Positions 17,655-26,655 of a stretch of DNA of 64,000 nt are shown here, in pieces (the first letter of the stretch is position 1; the number at the start of each line of letters is the position of its first letter). Source of the DNA: CAWBRT01 sp963819175. GTDB lineage: Bacteria > Acidobacteriota > Terriglobia > Terriglobales > Acidobacteriaceae. The notes under the pieces are model-generated. The model was not told the DNA's origin. It saw only the letters and a list, made by a program, of their open reading frames with translations, and did not search any database. The stretch spans positions 248,001-312,000 of the forward strand of contig CAWFVJ010000013.1 of NCBI GenBank assembly GCA_963819175.1, given 5' to 3'. Position numbers and translations under genes: made by a program.

Positions 17655-17997
17655 CTTCCGACACCTCCACAAACATCAATTCCAATTCGTCTCCCGACGC
17701 GAAATCCACGCTGACTGCGCCGCAGCGTGGACAGCGAAAATCGTAATCGCGGATCACAAACTCTTCTTTGCAGTCGGCGCACTGGTGTTTGCGCGGCACC
17801 CGATCGATTTCCAGTTGCAAGCCATCCTGCTCCGTGCCCTGCACTAACACTTCAAAACAAAAGCGCAACGATTCGGGATCAATCGCCGCCAGTTCTCCAA
17901 TCCTTACGCCGACACGCGTAGCGCGAACTCCGGGATGTCGCCGCGCTTCGTTGGCCACCGCGTCCAGAATCGAGCAGGCAATCCCCATTTCGTGCAT
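17620..17997 (-). CDS. hypA: Nickel metallochaperone HypA
   Basis: 125 residues. The N-terminal nickel site is MHEMG (H2), and the structural zinc site is CADC and CPRC at about residues 74-93. It delivers nickel to HoxH with HypB. The C-terminal Glu/Ser tail overlaps the hypB start. The first 16 nt of the gene are repeated 69 nt upstream, where a second, aborted hypA-like start is found. Confidence 0.93.
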   Translation of the reverse strand: MHEMGIACSILDAVANEARRHPGVRATRVGVRIGELAAIDPESLRFCFEVLVQGTEQDGLQLEIDRVPRKHQCADCKEEFVIRDYDFRCPRCGAVSVDFASGDELELMFVEVSEDESSSAGTKST

Positions 17998-18021
17998 GAT
18001 GATCCCTTGGCGGTAACGCTC

Positions 18022-18066
18022 TTAAGCAAGCATAAGCGCGGATTCGGCTATCCCCATTTCGTGCAT
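18022..18066 (-). pseudogene. Aborted second hypA start (14 codons)
   Basis: Starting 7 nt after the hypE stop is a frame reading MHEMGIAESALMLA and then TAA. It copies the N-terminus of the real HypA (MHEMGIA) and continues as HypA proteins usually do (ESAL). The shared 16 nt are at 18051-18066 and 17982-17997. Either the remnant of a hypA tandem duplication or a short leader frame that loads ribosomes for hypA. Its translation is not proven. Confidence 0.55.
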
Positions 18067-18073
18067 TAGGCCC

Positions 18074-19144
18074 TCAACAGATCCGCGGCAACTGATCGCC
18101 CGCCAGCATGTCGACAATTCGTGTTGTTCCCAGCGCCGTCCGCATGAGGACCGTTCCCGGCGAACGCTCCGTGACCGTTCCTATCAGGCGCGATTCCCTG
18201 CCCAGTGGATGGCGCCGCATGGCCTGCAAAATAGACTCTGCGGCTCCGGCTTCCACGATGGCGATCAGTTTGCCCTCGTTGGCGACGTAAAGCGGATCAA
18301 GCCCCAGCATCTCGCAAGCGCCGCGCACCTCTTCGCGGATTGGAATCGTGGGCTCTTCAATCTGGATGCCTACCTTCGACTGCTCCGCAATTTCGTTCAG
18401 CGCGCTCGACAGACCGCCGCGAGTGGGATCGCGCATGCAGCGAATGGCGCCCTTAATCCCGGCACTCGCCTCGAGCATCTCCGCCACCAGGCCGTGCAAA
18501 GCCGCGCTGTCGCTCTGGATTGGCGACTCGAACTCGAGCCCCTCGCGCTGCGCGAGTATGGCAATGCCGTGATCGCCGATGTATCCGCTAAGCAATATCT
18601 TGTCGCCGGGTCGCGCCTGATCGGCGGAGAGTTCGAGACCTTCCGGCACCAGTCCGATGCCAGTGGTGTTGATGAAAAGCTGGTCGCCGCTTCCCTTCTC
18701 TACGACCTTGGTGTCGCCCGTAACCACCTGCACACTCGCATCGACAGCCGCCTGGCGAAGCGAGTCCACCACCCGGCGCAACTCGTTGAGCGAAAAGCCT
18801 TCCTCCAGAATAAAGGCAACGCTCAAGAACAGCGGACGCGCGCCGCACATCGCGAGATCGTTGACGGTGCCGTGTACCGCCAGCGAACCAATGTTTCCGC
18901 CCGGAAAGAAAAGCGGCTTGACCACGAAAGAATCGGTGGTGAATGCCAGCCGCGTTCCATTCACGTTGAGGACGGCCTGGTCATCGAGCTTGGCCAACGT
19001 TGGATTCTGAAAGGCGGGCAGGAAGATGGAGCGCACCAGTTCGGCGCTCAACTTTCCGCCGCTGCCGTGGCCGAGAACCACCGTATCCTTCACAGGTAAC
19101 GGCGTTGGGCAGATGATTCCGGCGATCGTTTTCGTCTCGTCCAC
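18074..19144 (-). CDS. hypE: Hydrogenase maturation protein HypE
   Basis: 356 residues with a GTG start at 19144. The family N-terminal motif LGHGSGGKLSAELV, the ATP-grasp/PurM-like motifs (DPTRGGLSSALNE), and the C-terminal LPRIC are present; the terminal Cys carries the carbamoyl and then cyano group. It dehydrates the thiocarbamate made by HypF to thiocyanate. The ribosome site is weak, so a slightly different start is possible. Confidence 0.94.
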   Translation of the reverse strand: MDETKTIAGIICPTPLPVKDTVVLGHGSGGKLSAELVRSIFLPAFQNPTLAKLDDQAVLNVNGTRLAFTTDSFVVKPLFFPGGNIGSLAVHGTVNDLAMCGARPLFLSVAFILEEGFSLNELRRVVDSLRQAAVDASVQVVTGDTKVVEKGSGDQLFINTTGIGLVPEGLELSADQARPGDKILLSGYIGDHGIAILAQREGLEFESPIQSDSAALHGLVAEMLEASAGIKGAIRCMRDPTRGGLSSALNEIAEQSKVGIQIEEPTIPIREEVRGACEMLGLDPLYVANEGKLIAIVEAGAAESILQAMRRHPLGRESRLIGTVTERSPGTVLMRTALGTTRIVDMLAGDQLPRIC

Positions 19145-19467
19145 TGGTCTGACACTTCATGAGCCACGGCCACAAGAGCGGCGATAGCGCATTGCGAACG
19201 GAGCGGCTGCAGAAATTACCGCCAAGATGCCATAGCCGCGACTGCGCGAATTCCGAACGTTACGCATCTATCACCCGATGCTGTAAATGCATAATCCGTT
19301 GCGCGCCGAGCGCGCCCGACGAGCTTCGTGAGAGAGGTTCTCCTAAGACATCGACGCCGAGATCACGCGCCCGTTGTTCAAGTCGATCGCCTTCAAGAAG
19401 CTTGGCCATACCAGTCCGAGGCACTGTATTTGAAGCCTTATCGCCAACTTCGAGTTGATCCAAATCG
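19145..19467. other. Gap between hypD and hypE, nothing recognised
   Basis: An unusually long spacer for a hyp operon. Short frames exist on both strands (for example 19260-19467 minus and 19159-19458 plus), but none has a ribosome site or a recognisable motif. It may be the relic of a lost gene. No repeat family member is seen. Confidence 0.4.
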
Positions 19468-20565
19468 TTAAGCCTTCGCCGTATGCCGCCGGTAATGGTA
19501 ATAGGCGGCGCACGCACCCTCGCTGGAAACCATAGGCGCGCCGAGCGGATTCTCCGGTGTGCATCGCGCGCCAAAGGCTGAGCAGTCCGTCGGCTTCTTC
19601 AAGCCTTGCAGCACCTGGGCGCTGATGCACTCGGCGGGCTCTTCCGCCGTGATATCAGCCAGCCCAAAAATCTTCACCGCATCGTATTCCGCATATGCAT
19701 CGCGGAGCCGGAGACCACTGGCAGGAATCGTCCCTAGGCCGCGCCACTTCTGGTCGGCAATCTCGAAAACGTCCTGCATGATTTTCCGGGCAGCGGGGTT
19801 GCCTTGGGCCTGAACCGCGCGCGCGTACTGATTCTCCAACTTGGCGCTTCCGGTCTCCAGTTGCTTCACCAGCAGCAGCACCGCCTGAAGCAGGTCTACG
19901 GGCTCGAAGCCTGCCACGACGAATGGCACACGGAAGTCGCGCGCCAGCGCCTCGTACTCCTCGCATCCCATCACGCTACACACATGCCCCGGGGCAATGA
20001 AACCCTGAACACGATTTGCCGGTGAGCTCATCAAGGCGCGAATCGCCGGGGGAACGAGCACCTGCGAGACGAGCATGGAAAAATTTCGCAAGCCTTCCTG
20101 CCTGGCCTGCCACGCGGTCATAGCATTGGCCGGAGCCGTGGTCTCGAAGCCAATCGCAAGAAAAACGACGCGGCGCTCAGGATGCGCTCGTGCGATCTTC
20201 AACGCCTCTAGCGGCGTGTACGCAACCCGCACATCGCCACCTTTGGCCTTGGCCTGGAACAGGTCCGAGCGCGATCCCGGAACCCGCAGCATGTCGCCAT
20301 AAGAAACCAGCGTGACATCGGGAAGCGATGCAAGTTCGATGGCCTTGTCGATCGTCTCCAGGGGAGTGACACAGACGGGGCAACCAGGGCCGTGCACCAG
20401 TTCGATACGGTCGCCGAGCAACTCGTCGAGACCGTAGCGCATGATGGTGTGCGTCTGCCCGCCGCAAATCTCCATCAACACCCACCTGCGGTTGGCGCGG
20501 CTGGCGATTTCAGCGGCTAGCGCGTGGGCGATACGATGATCTCGATACTCGTCGATATACTTCAC
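19468..20565 (-). CDS. hypD: Hydrogenase maturation protein HypD
   Basis: 365 residues, full length. Fe-CN/CO assembly motifs are intact: ICGGQTHTIMRYGL near residue 34, VHGPGCPVC at about 58, a GFETTAP motif at about 140, the APGHVCSVMG motif, and the Cys-rich C-terminus (SAFGARCTPENPLGAPMVSS) for its [4Fe-4S] cluster. It forms the scaffold complex with HypC that builds the Fe(CN)2CO unit. Its neighbours hypC (upstream) and hypE (downstream) fit. Confidence 0.95.
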   Translation of the reverse strand: MKYIDEYRDHRIAHALAAEIASRANRRWVLMEICGGQTHTIMRYGLDELLGDRIELVHGPGCPVCVTPLETIDKAIELASLPDVTLVSYGDMLRVPGSRSDLFQAKAKGGDVRVAYTPLEALKIARAHPERRVVFLAIGFETTAPANAMTAWQARQEGLRNFSMLVSQVLVPPAIRALMSSPANRVQGFIAPGHVCSVMGCEEYEALARDFRVPFVVAGFEPVDLLQAVLLLVKQLETGSAKLENQYARAVQAQGNPAARKIMQDVFEIADQKWRGLGTIPASGLRLRDAYAEYDAVKIFGLADITAEEPAECISAQVLQGLKKPTDCSAFGARCTPENPLGAPMVSSEGACAAYYHYRRHTAKA

Positions 20566-20684
20566 AAGGTCTCCGAACGCGGGCCGATATCACAAGTCGA
20601 GTAACTATAAGAGATGTCAATCTGAGCCGACAGCACCCAACGTCAGGCGAAGAATCCATGTTTTTCGGCGCAGGGAAAATGCAT

Positions 20685-20712
20685 AGATCCTTCGCTTCGC
20701 TCAGGATGACAC
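20685..20712. repeat. Dispersed TCATCC/GGATGA-type repeat
   Basis: AGATCCTTCGCTTCGCTCAG followed by GATGACAC. The same type of sequence recurs near 22208-22325, 36941-37045 and 63058-63185. Located in the hypC-hypD spacer. Confidence 0.6.
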
Positions 20713-20769
20713 CCAAAAGAGCGCATCAGGCCCCTTCCGAATAACCGCCCATCTGTGTGACGCACTACC

Positions 20770-21078
20770 CTAGTTCACTTTGGAACGATCCGTGTGCGCT
20801 GGTTCTTTTGCCGCCACACCTTCCTCATCTTCCGGAGAACCTAACTCATCAGCCAACGCACCCATTTCGGACAGCAACGCAAGCGTGCGCTCCGCTTCTT
20901 CGGTGTCGACGCGGCTGATGGCGAAACCAACGTGCACCATCACGTAATCGCCGACCTGTGCCTCGGGCACAAAATCGAGCCTGACCCGGCGGACAATCCC
21001 TGCAAACTGCACGCGGCCTTCGCGGATACCGCTGGTCTCATCACAGTCAAGCACTTTTCCCGGCACGGCGAGGCACAT
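20770..21078 (-). CDS. hypC: Hydrogenase assembly chaperone HypC
   Basis: 102 residues. The family start MCLAVPGKV, with the essential Cys2, lies directly behind an excellent ribosome site (AGGAGGATTCG). Further family motifs: RVQFAGIVRRVRLDFVPEAQVGDYV (read in parts) and VHVGFAISRVD. It binds the iron precursor with HypD and chaperones HoxH. The C-terminus is about 20 residues longer than usual and acidic. First gene of the leftward hyp operon. Confidence 0.93.
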   Translation of the reverse strand: MCLAVPGKVLDCDETSGIREGRVQFAGIVRRVRLDFVPEAQVGDYVMVHVGFAISRVDTEEAERTLALLSEMGALADELGSPEDEEGVAAKEPAHTDRSKVN

Positions 21079-21393
21079 CGAATCCTCCTGACTTGCCAAG
21101 CACACGACTGCCCAAGAATCTCCGGCGGCTGCACTGGCTCTATATTTCGATTTTACGCTCGATCTATGCCCATTTACAGAGCATTCCGCTGGTTGGCGAT
21201 CCGCCCGGCGCTCCCGCTTCACCCGTTGGGGGACGCAATAATCTAGTGCCGCTTTCCGTCCAACTCTAGTAGAAATATAGAGTATCCGGCTTACGAGATT
21301 TTACTGAGCGCTGGCACGCGCGAAGCTCAAAGTCAGGCATTTGCAGCCCCGGCACTGAAAATACGGACTGCGCGGGGTAGGAAGGTGGGCGGA
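21079..21393. other. Divergent spacer hypC / ydfG-like
   Basis: About 315 bases that must hold the hyp promoter and the promoter of the SDR gene. I do not see a clear consensus promoter or repeat. Confidence 0.4.
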
Positions 21394-22146
21394 ATGATTG
21401 TACTGGTTACAGGCGCGACCGCTGGATTCGGAGCAGCGATTGCACGGCGGTTTGCGAAAGAGGGCGCAAAAGTTATCGCGGCTGCGCGGCGCGGCGAGCG
21501 GCTGAACGCGCTTGCGCAGGAACTGGGCGCGGATAGAGTCCATCCGCTTATCTTGGACGTACGCGACCGTTCGTCCGTCGAGCGAGTGGTGAGCGAATTG
21601 CCTGCTGGATTCGCGGAAATAGATGTGCTGGTCAACAACGCCGGGCTGGCACTCGGACTTGAACCGGCGCAACGCGCCGATGTCGACGACTGGGACCGCA
21701 TGGTGGATACCAACGTGAAGGGGTTGGTCTACATGACTAAGGCGGTGCTGCCCGGCATGGTGGCACGCGGTCGCGGGCACATTATCAACATCAGCTCGAC
21801 AGCCGGAGCCTGGCCTTATCCGGGAGGCAACGTCTACGGCGCCTCAAAAGCCTTCGTGCAGCAGTTCTCGCGCAACCTACGCGCCGACCTGCTCGGTACG
21901 CCAGTGCGTGTCACCGACATCGCGCCCGGCATGGTGTCAGGCACGGAGTTCGCTCAGGTCCGCTTTCATGGCGACCAGACCCGGGCAGGAAAAGTCTATG
22001 AGGGCGCGGCTCCGCTCAGCTCCGATGACATTGCGGACGCAGTGCACTGGGCCGCCACCAGACCTTCGCGCGTCAATATCAATGCGATTGAAGTGATGCC
22101 CGTATGCCAGGCGTGGGCACCAATGGCAATCTATCGGACGAAGTAG
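21394..22146 (+). CDS. ydfG: YdfG-type NADP-dependent 3-hydroxy acid dehydrogenase
   Basis: About 250 residues. Very close in style to E. coli YdfG along the whole chain: IVLVTGATAGFG at the start, NNAGLALGLEPA, MVDTNVKGLVYMT, INISSTAG, catalytic VYGASKAF and DIAPGMVSGTEF. YdfG oxidises L-allo-threonine and reduces malonic semialdehyde. Arg in AAARRGER after the second strand favours NADP. The start is the ATG at 21394 (GGAAGG upstream); a GTG 9 nt earlier is possible. Monocistronic. Confidence 0.9.
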   Translation: MIVLVTGATAGFGAAIARRFAKEGAKVIAAARRGERLNALAQELGADRVHPLILDVRDRSSVERVVSELPAGFAEIDVLVNNAGLALGLEPAQRADVDDWDRMVDTNVKGLVYMTKAVLPGMVARGRGHIINISSTAGAWPYPGGNVYGASKAFVQQFSRNLRADLLGTPVRVTDIAPGMVSGTEFAQVRFHGDQTRAGKVYEGAAPLSSDDIADAVHWAATRPSRVNINAIEVMPVCQAWAPMAIYRTK

Positions 22147-22206
22147 TGCGGTGGGGACTTCAGCGACACCGCTGCTTCTATTGGAATGCGGAGCAACTTT
22201 CTGAAG

Positions 22207-22325
22207 TGTCATCCTGAGGTTGCGCCGGTGTTGCGGGGACCCCTACATGCGCCACATTTGCGCATGTTGGGGTGGGCGAGAAGATCTCTTATCTAGCGAT
22301 CCCTCGCTACGCTCAGGATGACACC
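22207..22325. repeat. TCATCC-type repeat with an embedded ACATTTGCG palindrome
   Basis: Begins TGTCATCCTGAGG and ends CTCAGGATGACAC, so the ends are inverted copies of each other. The centre contains CGCCACATTTGCG and CGCATGTTGGGG. It fills the space between two convergent genes. Confidence 0.6.
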
Positions 22326-22352
22326 TTTGGAGAGCAGTTTTTCAGCAGCCTG

Positions 22353-23030
22353 CTAGTCGATGATCTCGCACCCTTTCTCTTTCAAGCTCTTGTCTACCCA
22401 ACTGCGATCGAGCGTGCCGGCCTTGATATTGGCAAAGGTCTTGACCTCATTGGCGTTCAGCGCCTCGGTTCTCTTGATTACTTCTTCGGCGTCCAGCGGA
22501 TCGACGATCACGACGCCATCGTCATCGCCAACCACGATGAAGCCAGGCTTGACCAGGACTCCGCCGCAAACGATGGGTACGTTGATCTCTCCGGGACCAT
22601 TCTTGTAAGGGCCCATCGGACTCACGCCCCGCGCGAAGACCGGGAAATCAATCTCCTTGATAACGCCCGCGTCGCGAATGCTTCCGTCGACGACGAACCC
22701 GGCACAGCCTCTGCTCATGGCATAGCGGGTCATGATCTCTCCGACGAGTGAATGAGTCAGGTCGCCCTGGCCATCCACCACAATGACGTCGCCGGGCTCG
22801 ATCATGTCGATCGCTTTGTGGAACATCAAATTATCGCCGGATGGCACCCTGACGGTGAAGGCCGAGCCCAGCAACCTGGCTCCGTTGAAGGGCTTAATGG
22901 CCGGATGAACGCAAAACATCCTGCCCATGCAATCGGCGATATTCGGCACCGGAAACTTTGCAAACTGCTTGATCAGCTCTTTCGCTGGTCGATTGACTTT
23001 CGTATGAATGCGGAAACCGACATTGGACAT
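22353..23030 (-). CDS. RraA-like aldolase/regulator-fold protein
   Basis: 225 residues. The RraA/HMG-aldolase fold is seen in IADCMGRM near residue 31, a GDVIVVDGQGD stretch, and the active-site motif GFVVDGSIRDAG (Arg-Asp binding substrate and metal). Catalytic members cleave 4-hydroxy-4-methyl-2-oxoglutarate or oxaloacetate. Last gene of a leftward trio with the Ldh2-type dehydrogenase (51 nt) and the LarA-like protein, so a role in hydroxy/keto-acid breakdown is more likely than RNase E inhibition. Ribosome site GGAAGG. Confidence 0.85.
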   Translation of the reverse strand: MSNVGFRIHTKVNRPAKELIKQFAKFPVPNIADCMGRMFCVHPAIKPFNGARLLGSAFTVRVPSGDNLMFHKAIDMIEPGDVIVVDGQGDLTHSLVGEIMTRYAMSRGCAGFVVDGSIRDAGVIKEIDFPVFARGVSPMGPYKNGPGEINVPIVCGGVLVKPGFIVVGDDDGVVIVDPLDAEEVIKRTEALNANEVKTFANIKAGTLDRSWVDKSLKEKGCEIID

Positions 23031-23081
23031 CGATCTTACCTTCCTTGTTTCTTTTATCTAATTTGTGTGTCTTTATTTCTT

Positions 23082-24137
23082 TCAGCACAGCGTAAACGGC
23101 ACCTGCCACTGCTCGGCTTCGCGCCGCAAATCGTCGACGTAGGTAACTGCCAGCGGAATCCCTTCCCTGCGCCACTTTTCACGCCGGCAAAGCTCAATCT
23201 CACCCGGCAGAAAAATCTCGCTCACTCCTTTGGCGGGCTTGGCGGTCTTGATCTCGGTAATCATCTGGTCGATGTCGCTCTTGAATTTGGCGAGCGAGGT
23301 GAAGGCTTCGACGTTGATCGCGCCAAACACGTGGCTGATGCACGCCGGTTCGTTGAAATCCGTGTAGAGGTCCCGGACATAAGGCCCGTACAGCGATCCC
23401 GACAGCACTGCGGTCAACACATCGATTACCATTGCAATCGCTGATCCCTTGTAGCCCGCAAACGGCACGACAGTGCCCTTCAGCCCCTCGGCGGAATCGG
23501 TCGTTGGCTCGCCTTCCTTGTCCAGCGCCCAACCGGGCGGAAGAGGTTGCTTGTTCTTGGCTGCGGCCGCTACTTTGCCACGCGCGACCACGCTGGTCGC
23601 CATGTCGGCGATGATTGGCCGTTGCCGATCCGCCGGAATCGCCACCGCGAACGGATTTGTCCCCAGGAAAGGCTCCCTGCCCCCGTAGACCGCCATACGG
23701 GCTTTGCTGTTGGTGGCGGCGATGCCGATCATTCCGTTCGGCAGAGCGCGCTCAGCATAAAAGGCGGCGATTCCGTTATGGTTGGAGTTTTTCACCGTAA
23801 CGAACGCCACTCCCGTGTGTCTGGCTTTTTCAATCGCCAGCTCCATTGCATTCACGGACACGTAAGGCCCCATGGAGTTGCAGGCGTCAATGACGGCAGC
23901 CGAGAGTCTGTCCGAAACCGTCTTCATCTCGTAGTTGGCACGAACGATTCCCATCTTGATGCGTTTGAGATGGATCGGCAGGCGGCTGACGCCATGCGAA
24001 TCAATGCCCTTCAGATCGGCGTCCACGAGATTATCAGCGTTGATCAACGCCTCCTCCGGCTGCATGCCGGTCTTCTCGAACAGCTCGACGCAGAATTTCT
24101 TCAGTGGTCCGGCCTGTATAAGAACCGTATCCTTCAC
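23082..24137 (-). CDS. Malate/L-lactate dehydrogenase family (Ldh_2) oxidoreductase
   Basis: 351 residues, GTG start at 24137 with GGAGCGAG upstream. Family signatures: HGVSRLPIHLKRI, NSNHNGIAAFYAERAL, GTNPFAVAIPADRQ and GYKGSAIAMVIDVLT. These NAD(P)-dependent enzymes oxidise malate, lactate, sulfolactate, ureidoglycolate or similar 2-hydroxy acids; this sequence does not tell which. It lies between the RraA-like and LarA-like genes, presumably in one transcript. Confidence 0.88.
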   Translation of the reverse strand: MKDTVLIQAGPLKKFCVELFEKTGMQPEEALINADNLVDADLKGIDSHGVSRLPIHLKRIKMGIVRANYEMKTVSDRLSAAVIDACNSMGPYVSVNAMELAIEKARHTGVAFVTVKNSNHNGIAAFYAERALPNGMIGIAATNSKARMAVYGGREPFLGTNPFAVAIPADRQRPIIADMATSVVARGKVAAAAKNKQPLPPGWALDKEGEPTTDSAEGLKGTVVPFAGYKGSAIAMVIDVLTAVLSGSLYGPYVRDLYTDFNEPACISHVFGAINVEAFTSLAKFKSDIDQMITEIKTAKPAKGVSEIFLPGEIELCRREKWRREGIPLAVTYVDDLRREAEQWQVPFTLC

Positions 24138-24171
24138 TCGTCTCGCTCCTTGTTCCGCTCAATACTCTGGG

Positions 24172-25452
24172 CTATGCGTGTGTCTGGCTGGCTTTGTGCG
24201 CCATCAGCCGGTTGACCAGGTTGCGCTCAGCATCGAATTCGAGCGCCACGGGTTCGGCTGCCACGTCCACGCCGGGTTTCTTTTTCAGCTCCGAAACCAG
24301 CGCCTCGGAGACATACACCTTCTCCAGGTGAAGCGTGGTGGGAATAATCATCAGCCGCAGATCCTTGGCCGCGATGCGTCCCAGGCTCGCAATCGCCATC
24401 TCGACGGCTTCCTTCTCACTGGGGAAATGCAGCGGAATGAAACAGCGCTGCACAAAACCTGTGGTTATGACGTTGAGGTAAGTCGTTTTCAAATCTACTT
24501 TGCTGACAAGTTTGTCAGTCACAACATCCGCCAGCCCTATTCCGTTGGCATTGCCGTGCGAGCCTTCGGACATGTCCAGCAGCACAATGCGCTTGATAAA
24601 GGGCGTCTCCGGTTCCGGCTCGCCTTTCACCCGGAAACGGCCGACGACAGTTGTATCGATGCAGGTGCCGCTGTAATCCTTGCCCATCTCCTCAATGACG
24701 AGGATATCGAGTTTGTCGGCGGGCAGCAGAGGCAACAGCTTCATGGCTGTTGCGAGAAGCTTCGGTTCCTCCTCGATGAAGTTGCGAGCCTCCACGCCAA
24801 TGATGTGCGCGGTCTCCTCAAAACCGTTTTCGATAATCGCCAGCCCGCCCAGGATCGGTGTGTTCTCGATCAGAATCGCCCCGATCTCACGCAGGCACGC
24901 CGGCAGCTCCCGGATGCCCAGACTGTGAAACTGTTGCGCTCCGCTCGGGCCGCCGAGTCCGACCACGCACATCTTGGTGAGACCGCTTTGCATGTCTCCC
25001 ACCAAGGCGGTGTGGACCTTGATGCGATTGAGGACAATCACGCCGTCAACGTCCATCACGTGCCGATTGATATAGGCGGACAATCCCTGCGGGGTCTTGC
25101 CCACCTCGACGGTTTCCGCACCGGTGAGCACGGGCGCTCCGACGGCATCTGCCGTCATCCCCAGGCTGTTCAGAATCTCCCTTTGTCCCTCGGCAGTGCC
25201 GCCGCCGTGGCTCCCCATGGCGGCAATCAGGCGGGGCTCAAATCCGTTCTCCTTCAGGTACTCGACCATGATCCTGGTGATCTCAACGATCCGGTTGATC
25301 CCCCGGCTCCCGGCGGTAATGGCAACCTTGGCGCCCTTGGGCAAACGTTTTCTGATCCCGAGTTTTTCCAACTCCTGATAGACCGTTCGATTGATGTCTT
25401 CCACACGCGGACGAGGAAACGTCTGCTTGGCGAGATAAAGTTTGGGAAACAT
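24172..25452 (-). CDS. LarA-like (DUF2088) protein, lactate-racemase family
   Basis: About 426 residues from the ATG at 25452 (AGAGGGTG upstream). The N-terminal LarA-like domain shows AGSRGINR and MGSHGGGTAEGQ. The region VHTALVGDMQSGLTKM followed by GLGGPSGAQQFHSLG retains the Lys and His that in LarA attach the pincer nickel cofactor. True lactate racemases need LarB, LarC and LarE, which are not in the window. It probably epimerises or otherwise handles a 2-hydroxy acid before the Ldh_2-type enzyme. First gene of the trio. Confidence 0.8.
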   Translation of the reverse strand: MFPKLYLAKQTFPRPRVEDINRTVYQELEKLGIRKRLPKGAKVAITAGSRGINRIVEITRIMVEYLKENGFEPRLIAAMGSHGGGTAEGQREILNSLGMTADAVGAPVLTGAETVEVGKTPQGLSAYINRHVMDVDGVIVLNRIKVHTALVGDMQSGLTKMCVVGLGGPSGAQQFHSLGIRELPACLREIGAILIENTPILGGLAIIENGFEETAHIIGVEARNFIEEEPKLLATAMKLLPLLPADKLDILVIEEMGKDYSGTCIDTTVVGRFRVKGEPEPETPFIKRIVLLDMSEGSHGNANGIGLADVVTDKLVSKVDLKTTYLNVITTGFVQRCFIPLHFPSEKEAVEMAIASLGRIAAKDLRLMIIPTTLHLEKVYVSEALVSELKKKPGVDVAAEPVALEFDAERNLVNRLMAHKASQTHA

Positions 25453-25631
25453 GATTTCACCCTCTGACCCGAAAACCCGTAGTCCGCACGCCAGGGTACC
25501 TGGACGGACGTTCATTCTTCGTAGAGTTTCGAATGTTCAACAGAATGTCATTGAACGCGCTAATTGGGAATTGTCAATCTTATCAACAATCCGTGCAAGT
25601 CCAATTAGATCGGATTCGCGGTGGGCGTTCC

Positions 25632-26639
25632 TCAGTGGATGAGGCTTCTTCGCCTGTGGTGCGCGGTCTCTATAAGATTCCAGAGAGATTCCAGTCGATG
25701 TAGCGGGTGGCCATCAACCGCGAATGCAGGCGAATTTGGATGGCGAGAATCGTCCGGTCCGGCTGACTTGGAGCCGCTTCCGGGTTTCAACTCCGCTTCC
25801 GACAGCGCAACAACGGGTATATCCAGTGCGGTGGCAATCACGGCAGCTAAGCGCTCCAGCCGCTGAATGTGGAAGTTGTCAAAGGCGCGCGGGTGCCGCG
25901 AGAACACCCCCAGAACGCCGGCAAGCTTGCCCGGGGCGCGGATCGGCATGATCACCGCCGAACCGAGTTGAAGCTGGCGGGCAACGGCCGTGTCAATGCG
26001 CGAGTCGGATCGAGCATCGGAGGTCTGTACAACCGCTCCGGTACAAAGACATTGACCGGCAAGCCCAAATCCCGAACGCAGCGAAACGCCCAAATCCGGG
26101 GCCACGCCCGTACTAGCTCGACAAATCATGCTTTCGGCATCCCCAAGCGCGATGGCCGCGCCATGAGCGCGAGTGATGACCTGTGCACGTTTCGAAAGCA
26201 AATGAAGAGCGGATTCGAACTCCTGCGCCCCTACTCCGGCGATACCGGCATCGCTCGCGTTGGGTTGTAGGGGAGTCAGGCCAAGATCGTCGCCAACCCA
26301 CTTTCGCAGACTCTCGCGTATCCCGGAAGTCAGGTCGATGAACTGAATCCCGGCCGGGCCGCCCGATCCGGTCCAGGCCACCATGCCTCTGCTGGTAAAA
26401 GGCCTGCCAGCTCCCGGAACGCCAAAACGCAACTCGACCAGGTTTCCCGGAAAAAGCCGTAGAAACGGCTGCACAGCCAGCCCGCACTCGCTCACGTTGA
26501 GCACAATGCAGCGTTGCTGCCGCTCGATGCCAGTGCCTGCAGGCAACACGTCCGCAGTCAACAGTTGAAATTCACTGATACTGCGGCGGCCAAAGCGGCG
26601 TCGCTCCGTGCCAGTCTCCAAAGCGTTTTCGATAGCCAT
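25632..26639 (-). CDS. PilZ-GAF signalling protein
   Basis: About 335 residues from the ATG at 26639. An N-terminal PilZ-like domain (ERRRFGRRS near residue 11, then VLNVSECGLAV and GIQFIDL) should bind c-di-GMP or be a degenerate copy. A GAF domain follows at about 140-300 (LRSGFGLAGQCLCTG, QLQLGSAVIMPI, AGVLGVFSRHPRAF). There is no output domain, so it is probably a sensor that acts by contact. It lies 16 nt behind the small coiled-coil gene. Confidence 0.75.
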   Translation of the reverse strand: MAIENALETGTERRRFGRRSISEFQLLTADVLPAGTGIERQQRCIVLNVSECGLAVQPFLRLFPGNLVELRFGVPGAGRPFTSRGMVAWTGSGGPAGIQFIDLTSGIRESLRKWVGDDLGLTPLQPNASDAGIAGVGAQEFESALHLLSKRAQVITRAHGAAIALGDAESMICRASTGVAPDLGVSLRSGFGLAGQCLCTGAVVQTSDARSDSRIDTAVARQLQLGSAVIMPIRAPGKLAGVLGVFSRHPRAFDNFHIQRLERLAAVIATALDIPVVALSEAELKPGSGSKSAGPDDSRHPNSPAFAVDGHPLHRLESLWNLIETAHHRRRSLIH

Positions 26640-26655
26640 TGTCAACAGATGTCCC

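Noticed and set aside
23935..25467. Long plus-strand frame (510 codons) opposite the LarA-like gene
   Set aside because: His/Gln/Arg-rich composition typical of an antisense shadow; no motif.
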